Shown piece after piece: positions 8,096-17,592 of a stretch of 64,000 bases of DNA. The notes under the pieces were generated by a model. It saw only the letters and a program-made list of their open reading frames with translations. It made no database searches and was not told the DNA's origin. The position numbers and the translations under genes were made by a program. The first letter of the stretch is position 1; every line of letters begins with the position of its first letter. This stretch comes from DATJKD01 sp963834855 (lineage in GTDB: Bacteria; Pseudomonadota; Gammaproteobacteria; Steroidobacterales; Steroidobacteraceae), in NCBI GenBank assembly GCA_963834855.1, contig CAWIDH010000008.1:122992-186991 (forward strand), written 5' to 3'.

Positions 8096-9103
8096 ATGCC
8101 ACAGAAGTCGTTCCGCGACGCGCTCAACGAGGCGCTGCATCTCGAGATGGAACGGGACCCGGACGTGATCGTGCTCGGGGAGGACGTCTCGGGCGGCGCC
8201 GGCGGCACCTCGGGCGAGCGCGAGGCGTCGGGCGGGATTTTCGGGGTCACCAAGGGCCTGCTGCCCAGATTCGGCGCGGATCGCGTGATCGACACGCCGA
8301 TCTCCGAGTCCGCGATCATCGGCGCGGCGGGGGGCGCCGCGCTCGCCGGGCTCCGGCCGGTAGCCGAACTCATGTTCGCCGACTTCGTCGGCGTCAGCAT
8401 GGACCAGATCTTCAATCAGATGGCGAAGTTCCGCTACATGTTCGGCGGCAAGATGCGCTGCCCGGCAGTGGTCCGCCTCGCGATGGGCGCGGGCATGAAC
8501 ATGGGCGCACAGCACTCGCAGACGATCTACCCGTTCCTGACCGCGGTGCCGGGTCTCAAGGTCGTCGTGCCGTCCAATGCCCGCGACGCGAAGGGCCTCC
8601 TGATCCAGGCGATCCGCGACGATGATCCCGTGATGTTTTTCGAGCACAAGGCGCTTTATCCGCGCAAGGCGGAAGTACCGGACGGTGCGTACACGATCCC
8701 GTTCGGCGAAGCGAGCCTGGTGCGCGAGGGCGAACACGTGACCGTGGTCGCGATCGGCCGCATGGTCGCGTTCGCGGAGAAGGCCATCGATGCCGTCGCT
8801 GCCGAGGGGATCAGCTGCGACCTGATCGATCCGCGCACGACCTCACCGCTCGACGAGGAGACCATCCTCGAGAGCCTCGAGGGAACCGGGCGGCTGGTGG
8901 TGGTCGACGAGTCGAACCCGCGCTGCAGCGTCGCCGCCGACATCGCCGCGCTCGCGGCGTCGAGAGGATTCCGCTCGCTCAAGGCGCCGGTCGTGCAGGT
9001 CACCGCGCCGCATGCGCCGGTGCCGTTCGCGCGCGAGCTCGAGCGCGCCTATGTGCCGAGCCCCGCAAGGATAGAGGCCGGCATACGCGAGGTGATGAAG
9101 TGA
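8096..9103 (+). CDS. 2-oxoacid dehydrogenase E1 beta
   Basis: A 335-residue transketolase-like E1-beta. Characteristic segments are VIVLGEDVSGGAGG near the N-terminus, DTPISESAIIGAAGGAA, and MGAGMNMGAQHSQT with the catalytic-region His. The C-terminal transketolase domain (VTVVAIGRMVAFAEKA, then the LIDPRTTSPLDEETI segment) is complete. It starts one base after the E1-alpha stop and overlaps the E2 start by four bases, indicating translational coupling. It forms the heterotetrameric E1 with the upstream subunit. Confidence 0.92.
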   Translation: MPQKSFRDALNEALHLEMERDPDVIVLGEDVSGGAGGTSGEREASGGIFGVTKGLLPRFGADRVIDTPISESAIIGAAGGAALAGLRPVAELMFADFVGVSMDQIFNQMAKFRYMFGGKMRCPAVVRLAMGAGMNMGAQHSQTIYPFLTAVPGLKVVVPSNARDAKGLLIQAIRDDDPVMFFEHKALYPRKAEVPDGAYTIPFGEASLVREGEHVTVVAIGRMVAFAEKAIDAVAAEGISCDLIDPRTTSPLDEETILESLEGTGRLVVVDESNPRCSVAADIAALAASRGFRSLKAPVVQVTAPHAPVPFARELERAYVPSPARIEAGIREVMK

Positions 9104-10337
9104 CGGGGGCGATCCACGCGCTCACGATGCCCAAGTGGGGCATCGAGATGCAGGAAGGCACCGTCACCGCCTGGCACATCGAGCCCGGACAGGCGGTCAG
9201 GAAGGGCGATGCGCTGCTCGACGTCGAGACCGACAAGATCGTGAACTCGGTGGAGGCGCCGGTCTCCGGCGTTCTGCGGCGGATCCTGGGCGCCCCCGGC
9301 GAGGTACACGCCGTCGGTGCACTGATCGGCGTGTTCGCAGGCAGCGAAGTGGCCGACGCCGAAGTCGAGGCGTTCATCGAAGCGTTCAGGCCGGCGGACA
9401 CGTCGTTCGAACCTGCACCCGGCCCGGTCGCCACGCACGCGGCGCGGCCCGGCGGGTCACCGGCTCCGGGGTCGACGGCACCGATCAAGACACCGAGTCG
9501 CGGGCGAGCCCGATCGCGCGCAGGCTTGCGGAGCAGCTCGGCGTGGATCTCGCGCAGGTCCGCGGCACCGGGCGTAACGGACGCATCTCGAAGGAGGACG
9601 TCGAGGCGTTTGTCGCTGCGCAGGCGTCGCCGGCGGCGCCACGGCCGCCCGCCGCCGGCGGCGGCAACCCCGCGACGCGCGAAAAGCTGACCCCGATGCG
9701 TTCGACGATCGCGCGGCGTCTCGTCGACTCGAAGCAGCGCATCCCGCATTACCGGCTGTCGGTGGACGTCGACGCCGGCGCGCTGCTCGCGCATCGCCGG
9801 TCGCTGCAGGCCGACGGATCCGCGGCGACGATCAACGACCTGATCGTCCGAGCCGTCGCGCTCGCCCTCGTCGAGCACCCGCAGGTGAACGCGCACCTCG
9901 ACGGTGACGAAATCGTCCGGTTCCAGGACGCCGACGTCTGCATCGCCGTCGCAACCGACGCCGGGCTGGTGACTCCGGTGCTGCGCGGCGCGAACCTGAT
10001 GCCGGTGGCGAGGATCTGCGCCGAGTCGGCGGCACTCGCCGAGCTGGCGCGCACGGGAAAACTGACGCGGGAGCAGATCACGGGCGGCACGTTCACGGTC
10101 TCCAACCTCGGCATGTTCGGTCTCGCGCGCTTCGACGCGATCATCAATCCACCGCAGGTCGCGATCCTGGCGGTCGGCGCGGTGCGCGACGCAGTCGTCG
10201 CGCGGGATGGGAGGCCTGAAATCGCGCGGCTCATGACACTGACGCTGTCCTGCGACCACCGGGTCGTCGACGGCTCGGTCGGCGCAGCGTTCCTCGGCAC
10301 GCTGCGCGCCCTGCTCGAATGTCCGGACCGGCTCTGA
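9100..10337 (+). CDS. Dihydrolipoamide acyltransferase E2 (frameshifted in linker)
   Basis: The lipoyl domain occupies residues 1-80 in the first frame, with the lipoylated lysine in VETDKIVNS. The reading then moves to another frame for the E1/E3-binding domain (SPIARRLAEQLGVDLAQV) and the catalytic domain ending in SCDHRVVDGSVGAAF, which carries the DHRxxDG active site. The break lies in the Ala/Pro-rich linker between about 9400 and 9500, and is equivalent to one missing base or two extra bases. All domains are otherwise intact, so a sequence error is more likely than inactivation. No E3 gene is visible; a chromosomal lipoamide dehydrogenase may serve. Confidence 0.85.
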
Positions 10338-10395
10338 GGCCTCGCCGGCCCGCAGCGCTGGAGCCGGGGACGACCGCCTCTCACGGGGAACACGG

Positions 10396-12288
10396 ATGCA
10401 TCGACTCGTAGCGATATCACTGCTGGCCCTGGCCGCGTTCGCGGCGAGCGGCGCGGAGACTTCGTCGGTTCCGACCGTCTCGGCGGTGGACGACCCGACG
10501 TTCACGAACAAGGCGGCGACACCGCACGCCGGCCAGCCGCTGTTCGAGCAGCGTTGCGCCGGTTGTCATCTCGGACAGGTACCGAAGGCGCCGCACAAGA
10601 TGTTCCTCCAGATGATGTCACCCGACGCGATCGAGGCGTCGCTCGAGCGTGGCGTCATGCAGGCCCAGGCGACGGGCATGACTGCCGCGGAGCGCCGCCT
10701 CGTCGCCACTTACCTGGGCGGCGACCCGGGCCGGCACCCGGCCGCGCCCCGCTGCCAGGGCAAGGCGGCGATCTTCGACACGCGCCGCGAGCCCGCCAAT
10801 CCGGGCTGGGGATTGTCGCCGGGCAACACACGGTTCGTCCCGGCCGGCGTCGCGGGGCTCAAGGCCGCCGACCTGCCGCGGCTCGAGCTCAAGTGGGCGT
10901 TCGCGTTCCCGGGGGCGCTGCGCGCGCGCTCGCAGCCGTCCGTCGCGTACGGGGCGGTCTATGTCGGCAGCCAGGATGGAACGGTCTACGCGCTTGACCT
11001 CGCGAGCGGCTGCGTGCGCTGGACGTTCCGTGCGCGCGCCGAAGTACGCACGGCCATCGTCCACGAGCCGCCCTCTGCCGCGCGGGCGCGCAACGGCACG
11101 CCGCGCGTGTTCTTCGGCGACCTGATTGCCTGGGTCTACGCGGTCGACGCGTACACCGGCGAACTCGTCTGGCAGCACAAGGCCGACGATCATCCAAACG
11201 CCACGGTGACCGCTGCACCGGCCTGGCACGACGGCGTGCTCTACGTCGCCGCCTCGTCGCTCGAAGTCACCTCCGCTGTCGATACCGCCTACGAATGCTG
11301 CACGTTCCGCGGCTCGGTACAGGCCCTGGACGCTGCGACGGGCACGCCGCGGTGGAAGACGCACACGATTCCGGGTCAGCCGCGCGAGACCGGGCGGACA
11401 TCGGCCGGCACGCGCGTGCTCGGACCGTCGGGGGCGCCGGTGTGGAACACGCCCACGGTGGACGCGACACGTGGCGTGCTGTACGTCGGCACGGGAGAGA
11501 ATTACTCCTCGCCGGCGGACGGCAACAGCGACGCGGTACACGCGTTCCGCCTGACCGACGGTGCCCGCGTGTGGCAGGCCCAGAAGACGACCGGCGACGC
11601 GTGGAACGCCGCCTGCATGTTCCCCAACAACCCGAACTGTCCCAAGGAGAGCGGGCCGGACGTCGACTTCGCCGCCGCGACGATATTGCTCGTGCAGCCA
11701 GGGGGCGACGTGCTGCTCGCCGGGCAGAAGTCCGGTCACGTCTACGCGCTCGATCCCGCACACGCGGGGCGCGAGTTGTGGTCGGTGAGCGTCGGTCGCG
11801 GAGGCATCCAGGGCGGCGTGCACTTCGGCATGGCGACGGACGGCGCGCGGCTCTACGTTCCCATCACGGACATGCTCGACGGCCATGACGGCAAGACACA
11901 CGACCGGCCGTCGATGGCTGGCCTGCATGCGCTCGATGTCGCGACCGGGCGTATCGCCTGGTCCGCGCTCGCGGACAACGTGTGCAGCAAGCGTGAGTTC
12001 TGCGAGCCCGGGGTCTCGCAGGCGATCACCGCCATGCCCGGCGCCGTGATCGCTGGCCACATGGATGGTCGCCTTCGCGCCTACGACGCCGGCACCGGAA
12101 GGCCCCTCTGGCAAGTCGACACGGCACGCGAATGGTCGACGGTCTCCGGCGAGACCGCGCATGGCGGGTCGTTCGGCGGCGGCGCGGGGCCGGTGATCGC
12201 GGACGGCAGGCTGATCGCGGTCTCCGGTTACGGCATCTACTTCCACATGCCGGGTAACGTGATGCTCGTGTTCGGCCTGCCCGACTGA
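10396..12288 (+). CDS. Periplasmic quinohaemoprotein: cytochrome c plus PQQ beta-propeller
   Basis: A 630-residue protein. A signal peptide covers residues 1-20. An N-terminal cytochrome c domain has the haem site CAGCH (about residues 54-58) and candidate Met ligands nearby. A long PQQ-type beta-propeller follows, with repeats such as GSQDGTVYALDLASG and a vicinal Cys pair (YECCTF), a hallmark of quinoprotein dehydrogenases. The haem-first order matches polyvinyl-alcohol dehydrogenase-type enzymes. It would oxidise an alcohol in the periplasm and pass electrons to the respiratory chain. It follows E2 by 58 bp and probably ends the operon from operator 1. The substrate is unknown. Confidence 0.85.
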   Translation: MHRLVAISLLALAAFAASGAETSSVPTVSAVDDPTFTNKAATPHAGQPLFEQRCAGCHLGQVPKAPHKMFLQMMSPDAIEASLERGVMQAQATGMTAAERRLVATYLGGDPGRHPAAPRCQGKAAIFDTRREPANPGWGLSPGNTRFVPAGVAGLKAADLPRLELKWAFAFPGALRARSQPSVAYGAVYVGSQDGTVYALDLASGCVRWTFRARAEVRTAIVHEPPSAARARNGTPRVFFGDLIAWVYAVDAYTGELVWQHKADDHPNATVTAAPAWHDGVLYVAASSLEVTSAVDTAYECCTFRGSVQALDAATGTPRWKTHTIPGQPRETGRTSAGTRVLGPSGAPVWNTPTVDATRGVLYVGTGENYSSPADGNSDAVHAFRLTDGARVWQAQKTTGDAWNAACMFPNNPNCPKESGPDVDFAAATILLVQPGGDVLLAGQKSGHVYALDPAHAGRELWSVSVGRGGIQGGVHFGMATDGARLYVPITDMLDGHDGKTHDRPSMAGLHALDVATGRIAWSALADNVCSKREFCEPGVSQAITAMPGAVIAGHMDGRLRAYDAGTGRPLWQVDTAREWSTVSGETAHGGSFGGGAGPVIADGRLIAVSGYGIYFHMPGNVMLVFGLPD

Positions 12289-12293
12289 CCCGG

Positions 12294-13169
12294 TCAGGCA
12301 CGCTCCCGCAGCCGCGCTGCGAGGCCATGGGCGAAAACCGCGAGACGATCCTTGTCGGTTCGCCCGGGTTGCTGCGCAGCGACGCGATACCAGAGCCACT
12401 GGACGTAGTCATACGCCCAGCACGCGTCAGGCAACCGGGCCCGGTCGATCCCGTCGCCATACGCATCGAGCAGGAGCTCGACCTGCGGCGTGTCGAGCGC
12501 GAAGTGGCTGATGCAGCCGGCCACGTCGAACGCGGGATCGCCGATGCCGCCGTATTCCCAGTCGACGAGCCAGAGTCGCCGGCCGTCGTCGATCAGGTTC
12601 CGGCGATGGACGTCGTTGTGGCACGGAACGGCGCGCGCGGCACTTTTCGCAAGCCTGGCAAACACGTTTGCCGCGTGGACGTACAACGCCGAGTCGGCGG
12701 CCGCGAGCGGCCCGAGCCCGCGCTCGAGGTGCCGTGCCTGTACGTCGAAAGCAAGCGGGCGGATTGCCGGGTCAGGCGAGAGCGCGTGGAGCTCGCGCAG
12801 GAGCTGCGCAATCCGCGCGAGCTGTGCGGTGTCGGGGCTCTGCTCGCTGGTCAGCGCGCATCCAGCGACGAACTCCGTCACCAGCAACCCGGAATCCGGA
12901 TCAACGATCACGGGTGACGGCGCAAGGCCGGCGCGACTCGCGATTGCGAGCAGCGCCGCCTCGCTTCGCCAGTCCGCGCCGAGCTCGCGTGCGTCGTCAT
13001 GGGCGAGCCGGACGAAGCAACTGCGCTCGGCCGCATCGACGCGCCAGGACCGATTGAACTCGCCGCCAGTGATCGGCGTGAACTGCCCCGCGGCGAGCAG
13101 CCGACCCGAGGGATGCGCGCGCAACAGTGATCGCGCCCGTCGTTCGCTTGCGGCCGCCAGGCCGATCAC
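12294..13169 (-). CDS. Thiamine-kinase-like/APH-family phosphotransferase
   Basis: A 291-residue aminoglycoside/choline-kinase-fold protein. The catalytic loop and metal motif are clear: CHNDVHRRNLI followed by LVDWEYGGIGDP. The N-terminal nucleotide-binding lobe has ITGGEFNRSWRV. I place the start at GTG 13169 because it overlaps the stop of the permease upstream as GTGA, the normal coupling arrangement. As the last gene of a TPP-riboswitch operon with a receptor and PnuC-like permease, it most likely phosphorylates imported thiamine or a precursor (ThiK-like). Specificity for nicotinamide riboside or choline cannot be excluded from sequence alone. Confidence 0.82.
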   Translation of the reverse strand: MIGLAAASERRARSLLRAHPSGRLLAAGQFTPITGGEFNRSWRVDAAERSCFVRLAHDDARELGADWRSEAALLAIASRAGLAPSPVIVDPDSGLLVTEFVAGCALTSEQSPDTAQLARIAQLLRELHALSPDPAIRPLAFDVQARHLERGLGPLAAADSALYVHAANVFARLAKSAARAVPCHNDVHRRNLIDDGRRLWLVDWEYGGIGDPAFDVAGCISHFALDTPQVELLLDAYGDGIDRARLPDACWAYDYVQWLWYRVAAQQPGRTDKDRLAVFAHGLAARLRERA

Positions 13170-13786
13170 GCCGGAGCCCTGCGTCGTGCCTGCAAGGCGA
13201 GGCTCGATCGCCAGCTGCGATAACCCTGCACGGCGATGGCTGAGTACAGCACGAACAGCATCGAGGTCGCATACAGGCCCTGCGTCCAGTAGAGCGCGGC
13301 GGCAATCAGGTCGAGCGCGATCCAGTACGCCCAGTTCTCGAGCACCTTGCGCGCCACCATCCAGGTCGTGAGTACGCTGCCCCATGCGACCAGCGCGTCC
13401 ACGTACGGCACGGCGCCGGGGCCGCGTGAGTGCAGCAGCCAGCCATTCGCCGCTGCGAGGAGCATGACTCCGGCGACGGCGAGCAGGTGCCGCGACGCAG
13501 GCCAGCGCACGATGGGGCGCGCGCCCCGTGCGTCGCCGATGCCGCCGCGCCACGAGTACCAGCCGTAGGCGGCCATGGCGATGTAGAAAAGCTGCAGCGC
13601 GGACTGCATGGCGAGCCCCGCGCGTGCGAAGAGCCAGAGAAAGATTGCCGAGCTCGCCGCGGCGAACGCCCAGCAGGCGATGTGCTGGCGCACGGCCAGC
13701 ACGAGGTAGCTTAGCGCCAGGACGACGGCGGCCCATTCCGCGATGCTGATCGCCCGGGCCGCCTCGACGAGCTCATGCGGGCTCAC
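13166..13786 (-). CDS. pnuT: PnuC/PnuT-family vitamin transporter
   Basis: About 206 residues of multi-spanning membrane protein with PnuC hallmarks: the aromatic-rich YGWYSWRGG loop and the late LENWAYWIALDLIAAALYW segment. PnuC proteins carry nicotinamide riboside, while PnuT relatives carry thiamine. The TPP riboswitch and kinase-like partner argue for thiamine here. I prefer the GTG at 13786, four bases after the YkoF-like stop; an upstream GTG at 13813 would overlap that gene by 23 bp. Import by facilitated diffusion with trapping by phosphorylation is the family mechanism. Confidence 0.8.
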   Translation of the reverse strand: MSPHELVEAARAISIAEWAAVVLALSYLVLAVRQHIACWAFAAASSAIFLWLFARAGLAMQSALQLFYIAMAAYGWYSWRGGIGDARGARPIVRWPASRHLLAVAGVMLLAAANGWLLHSRGPGAVPYVDALVAWGSVLTTWMVARKVLENWAYWIALDLIAAALYWTQGLYATSMLFVLYSAIAVQGYRSWRSSLALQARRRAPA

Positions 13787-13790
13787 GCGC

Positions 13791-14045
13791 TCATTCCGGC
13801 GAGCCTGCTCCACCGCCGAGAACCTTCATCACGAACACCGAGCGGCCGGCCGACGCGAATGTCCGGGCCGTTTCGCCGGACAGCGCAGCGAACACCTGCT
13901 CGTGCTCGCCGGCGACCTGCGTGCTCATCGCGTTGGTTGCGACGGTGAGCCCCGGGCGCGCTGCCAGGCGTTCGATGAAATCCTTGATGGGCGGCACGTA
14001 GTCCGCGTCGAGCGGGTACAGGCTGATTTCCACGGCGATGCGCAT
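13791..14045 (-). CDS. YkoF/MTH1187-like thiamine-binding family protein
   Basis: An 84-residue protein with the ferredoxin-like pattern of this family: a short first strand (VEISLYPL), a helix (IKDFIERLAA), a strand, the conserved region STQVAGEHEQVF, and a final strand (SVFVMKVL). AAGGAG lies six bases before the ATG at 14045. It sits 38 bp after the receptor and just before the permease. YkoF homologues bind thiamine or its pyrimidine moiety, so it may buffer or deliver the imported vitamin in the cytoplasm. The gene was easy to miss because it shares a frame with the shifted receptor sequence upstream. Confidence 0.8.
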   Translation of the reverse strand: MRIAVEISLYPLDADYVPPIKDFIERLAARPGLTVATNAMSTQVAGEHEQVFAALSGETARTFASAGRSVFVMKVLGGGAGSPE

Positions 14046-14083
14046 GCGCGGCTCCTTCGACAGCTTCGTGAGTTTCGTCGCGA

Positions 14084-16229
14084 TCAGGGCAGGCGCCACT
14101 CGACCGTTACGCCGAACTGGCGCGGGTCGCCGCGCTGCACGTAGAGCCTGTTCGCGAAGTCGGGCGGCTCGAGGCCGAAATAGAACCCCCGCACGGCGTA
14201 GGACTCGTCGAATATGTTGCGGCCCCAGACGTACGTCGACCAGCTCGGACCCGACCAGCCCGCCTTGAGATTGACGACGGTTCGCGGCTCGGAGCGCTGA
14301 TCGTGACTCGCGTCGAAGTAGAACGCGTCGCTGCCCGCCGTGTCCGCACGCACCATGAGGCCGCGCGGTCCGAGCCATTCCAACGCGAGGGAGTACTGCC
14401 AGGACGGTGCGTGCGCCTGGTCTCGTCCATCGAGGTTGCGGTCCCCGTTCAGGTAGTCGATGTATTCCGTGTGCAGCAATCCGAGCGTTCCCTGCACGCG
14501 GAGCGTCTCCATGGGACGCCAATCGAGCTCGCGCCTCGAGACCGTAGTTGCGTCCGCTCGCCGCGTTATCCGTAAAGAAGATGTACGACAGCGGATCGCC
14601 GGGATCCACCTGAAACGACGTCGCGACCTGCTGGTCGTCGCGCCACATGTGGAAGAGCGACAGCTCACCCGCGAGATTGGCCTTCGGCGCGGCGAGCCGC
14701 AGGCCAGCCTCGAGATTCCACAGATACTCCGGCGCAAAGCTCCGCCGGTCCTGCGGCACGAGTTGGCCGATGTTGAAGCCGCTTGCCTTGTAGCCGCGGC
14801 TGGCCGTCACGTACCAGGACGCCGCGGGGGCCGGCTCCCCGCGCAGCGACAAGTGCCCGCCCAGCATCGTGTCGTCCGGAGCGAAGCGCGCTCCGTCGCT
14901 GTCCTCGTAATCGGCCGATCGGGTCTCCGTGCGGAGCCCCGCCGCAAGCACAATCGTTTCACCCAAGCGCCACTCCAGCTCTCCATAGGCCGCAACGTTG
15001 GTCGCCTCGTAGGCGCTCGAAAGCGGCTGGCGCAACGGCTCGCCTGCAAACTCGTCGCGCTGCAGGCCGTCTTCGTCGAGCTTGAGCGTGTAGAGCCCGG
15101 CCACCCAGCCGAAGCCGGCGTCGGTCGCGGTCGCATCGCTCACCAACCTCAGGTCCTGGCTCAGAGTGCGACGCCGCCGTTCGAAGCTCGTGTAGTAATC
15201 GTACGGCGCGAACTCGCCCCAGTACGCATCGTTGCCCCAGTCGCCATCGAAGCTGTAGTCGATGTCGGACTCGGCGACGGCGCTGGTGGACACGAGCCGC
15301 GCCCCGCCCACATCGCCGCTCGCGACTACCGAGCCGCCGAAGGACCGCTGCGCGTCCTGGCCGGGCCGGTCGGAATTCGTCGTCAGGGAATTATCTGGCG
15401 TGAATACGTCGTAGCCGTTGTCTAAATCGACGTGCATCGCGGTCATGTCGATGCGCCAGGCATCGGACACGTCGAAGCGAAGCTTGCCGCGCGCGGTGGT
15501 CTCGCGCCGCTCGTTCGTGTCGTCGCGGCCGAAGAACGCGTTGTGCCGAAACCCGTCGGACGCGAGGCGCTGCGCGACGAGCCGCCACGCGGAGTCCGCG
15601 CCGCCCGCCGCAAGCGCGCCGCCAGTCTGCAGACCGGCGCCCCACAAACCGTCCTCGCCGGCCATTGCCTGTGTCGTGAGCGAGAGCACGGGCTCGGGAT
15701 CGTGCGTGTTGAGCTTGATCAGGCCGGCCAGCGCATTGGCGCCGTAGCGCGTGCCCTGCGGCCCGCGCAGCACCTCGATCTGCTCGACGTCGAAGAGCGT
15801 CGCAGGCATACCCACGCCGCTGAAGTCGATCTCGTCGATCAGGAAGCCCACTGACGGGTTGGGCGCGCCCTGGTACTGCTCGAGCTCGCCGATCCCGCGC
15901 AGCTGGAAGAAGCGTGGGCGTGACGTGCCGCCGGCCCAGTTGAGGTTGGGCACCAGCCCAAGCACGTCGCCGAAGTGCTGCAGACCTGCGGCACGGAGCG
16001 TCGCGGAGTCGAGCACGGTGGTGCTGACCGGAAGCTCGCTCGCGGGCGCCGGACGCAGCGATGCGGTGACGACGATTTCCTCGAGCTCCGCCGCTGCTGC
16101 ATCGCAGACAGGCGTTGCAAGGATTCCAGTCAGTGCCACGAGGGCCGCAAGCCCAGTTGACCTCTGTCTCAGGAAGTAGCTGTAACTACCTGTACAGGAA
16201 CGACAAAATCTTAGGTAGCTGGCACGCAT
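14084..16229 (-). CDS. TonB-dependent outer-membrane receptor, thiamine-type (one frameshift)
   Basis: A receptor of about 715 residues. The plug domain begins LEEIVVTASLRP and includes VEQIEVLRGPQGTRYGANALAG. The barrel runs to a terminal QFGVTVEWRLP ending, close to the aromatic C-terminus these proteins need. Around 14530 the frame changes: dropping one C gives the natural reading NYGLEAELDWRP, so this is a single extra base. The ATG at 16229 lies directly behind the TPP riboswitch, whose 3' end (GGGAGCAGG) overlaps the ribosome site. It probably imports thiamine or precursors across the outer membrane. The rest of the gene has no stop, so a sequence error is likely. Confidence 0.87.
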
Positions 16230-16237
16230 TACCTGCT

Positions 16238-16335
16238 CCCTACGCCGGTGCTAACCGGATCAGGTTCGACGGGTTCACCGATGAGCGGCGTACACCGCGT
16301 TCGGCATCTCAGGCCAATCAGGCCACCCCTGGGCA
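16238..16335 (-). promoter_or_regulatory. TPP riboswitch (THI element)
   Basis: Read on the minus strand, the element has all conserved blocks in order: GGGGTGGCC, CTGAGATGCCGAACGC, a variable stem, ACCCG, then GAACCTGATCCGGTTAGCACC and finally CGGCGTAGGGA. The CTGAGA and GAACCTGATC cores and the closing CGTAGGGA match the thi box. The aptamer ends within ten bases of the receptor ATG and its last strand overlaps the purine-rich ribosome site, so TPP probably blocks translation initiation. It controls the four-gene thiamine salvage operon. Confidence 0.95.
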
Positions 16336-16406
16336 CGCGCAGTTTACAACCAAAGCGGTGCCGCTAGGACACGCGATGTTGACGACTGGCGGTCGCTCGG
16401 GGACTA

Positions 16407-17351
16407 ATGCGCAACCTCCCGTCCGGACTCTCGCGCATGGCCAGACGCAACTGTCGCCTGTTCCACGTCGATGCCTTCACGCGCGAGCGCTTCGCAGGCA
16501 ACCCCGCGGTGGTCGTGCTCGATGCCGACGAGCTGACCGACGAGGACATGCACCGCATCGCGCGCGAGATCAACGGAACGGAAGTCGCCTTCGTCATTCC
16601 CTCCGAATCCGCCGACTACGACCTCGAGGTGCGGTTCTTCTCGCCGCACCGGGAAGTCGCCTTCATCGGGCACGCGACGATAGCCGCGCATTACGTGCGC
16701 GCACTTGTGAACGGCGTGCCGGCGGGCGCGCTCAGGCAGCGGACCGGCGCGGGTATCATCGAGGTGGAAGTCACCGGTCAGGCGCCCGACCTGCGCGTGT
16801 CGATGATCCAGAGCCCGGCGACCTTCGGGCCGGTGGTGCCCGAGGAACGCCGCGGGCCGGTGCTGGACGCGCTCGGAATCAGCTCCGCCAGCCTGCATCC
16901 ATCCTGTCCGATGCAGGTCATGGTCAAGGGCGGCTCGCGTCTCCTGATCGGCCTGCAATCGGCGGGTATGCTCGAATCCCTGCGGCCGCAGATGGACCAG
17001 CTCGTGCACCTGACTCCACACGTGGGCGCAGACGGCTTCTTCGTGTTCGCCATGCGACCGGAGCCGGACGGACAGGCGGCCACGGAATCCCGCATGTTCT
17101 GCCCGGTGATCGGTGTGCCCGAGGACCCCGTGAGCGGCAACGCGCATGGAATGCTGGGTGTCTATCTCGTGCACAACGGACTGCTCGCACCCGGTGCGGA
17201 ACGGATCGGGCGCTTCGTCGGTTATCAGGGCCGCTTCGTCGAGCGGCCCGGTCGTGTCGACGTCGAGGTCACCGCTTCGGGCCGCCGCGCGACCAGTGTT
17301 CGCGTCACCGGCGACGCGGTGATCGTTTTCGAGGCGGAGCTGCCGATCTAG
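16407..17351 (+). CDS. PhzF-family isomerase-like protein
   Basis: A 314-residue PhzF/diaminopimelate-epimerase-fold protein. The first domain has LFHVDAFTRERFAGNPAVVV with the family NPAVV loop, and a Glu follows (GTEVAFVIP) at the usual catalytic-acid position. The pair RFFSPHREVAFIGHATIAA and the late EDPVSGNAHGMLGVYL are diagnostic. GGGG precedes the ATG at 16407; an internal ATG at 16437 is possible. It is divergent from the riboswitch operon. PhzF relatives isomerise small acidic molecules, and the substrate here is unknown. No operator-like palindrome was found upstream. Confidence 0.87.
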   Translation: MRNLPSGLSRMARRNCRLFHVDAFTRERFAGNPAVVVLDADELTDEDMHRIAREINGTEVAFVIPSESADYDLEVRFFSPHREVAFIGHATIAAHYVRALVNGVPAGALRQRTGAGIIEVEVTGQAPDLRVSMIQSPATFGPVVPEERRGPVLDALGISSASLHPSCPMQVMVKGGSRLLIGLQSAGMLESLRPQMDQLVHLTPHVGADGFFVFAMRPEPDGQAATESRMFCPVIGVPEDPVSGNAHGMLGVYLVHNGLLAPGAERIGRFVGYQGRFVERPGRVDVEVTASGRRATSVRVTGDAVIVFEAELPI

Positions 17352-17592
17352 CCCCAGGCGCCAAAGCGTCGGGGCTTGCGGTCCCGATGTCTGCCCTCTG
17401 CGAGAAATCCGGGCTAGACTGCGGCCAGGACACGGGCCGGCGCGAGATGCGCAATTCTGGTCACCTTTCACGAAGCCGGGATGTCCGCGCCAGCGGGCCA
17501 TGCGCGCAAGGGCGGCTCAGCGCTCTACGAACGCACGCCGCCTCCGTTGGTCGATTGCCGCGTCGCTGCTGTTTGAACGGCAGGGCGCGGCC

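Noticed and set aside
13170..13736. Extended phosphotransferase reading frame overlapping the permease
   Set aside because: This part is the permease in another frame. The GTG at 13169 overlaps the permease stop and begins the kinase fold properly.
17352..17592. Possible operator or promoter before the SnoaL gene
   Set aside because: No copy of the palindrome and no convincing -10/-35 pair were found. The stretch shows nothing I can support.
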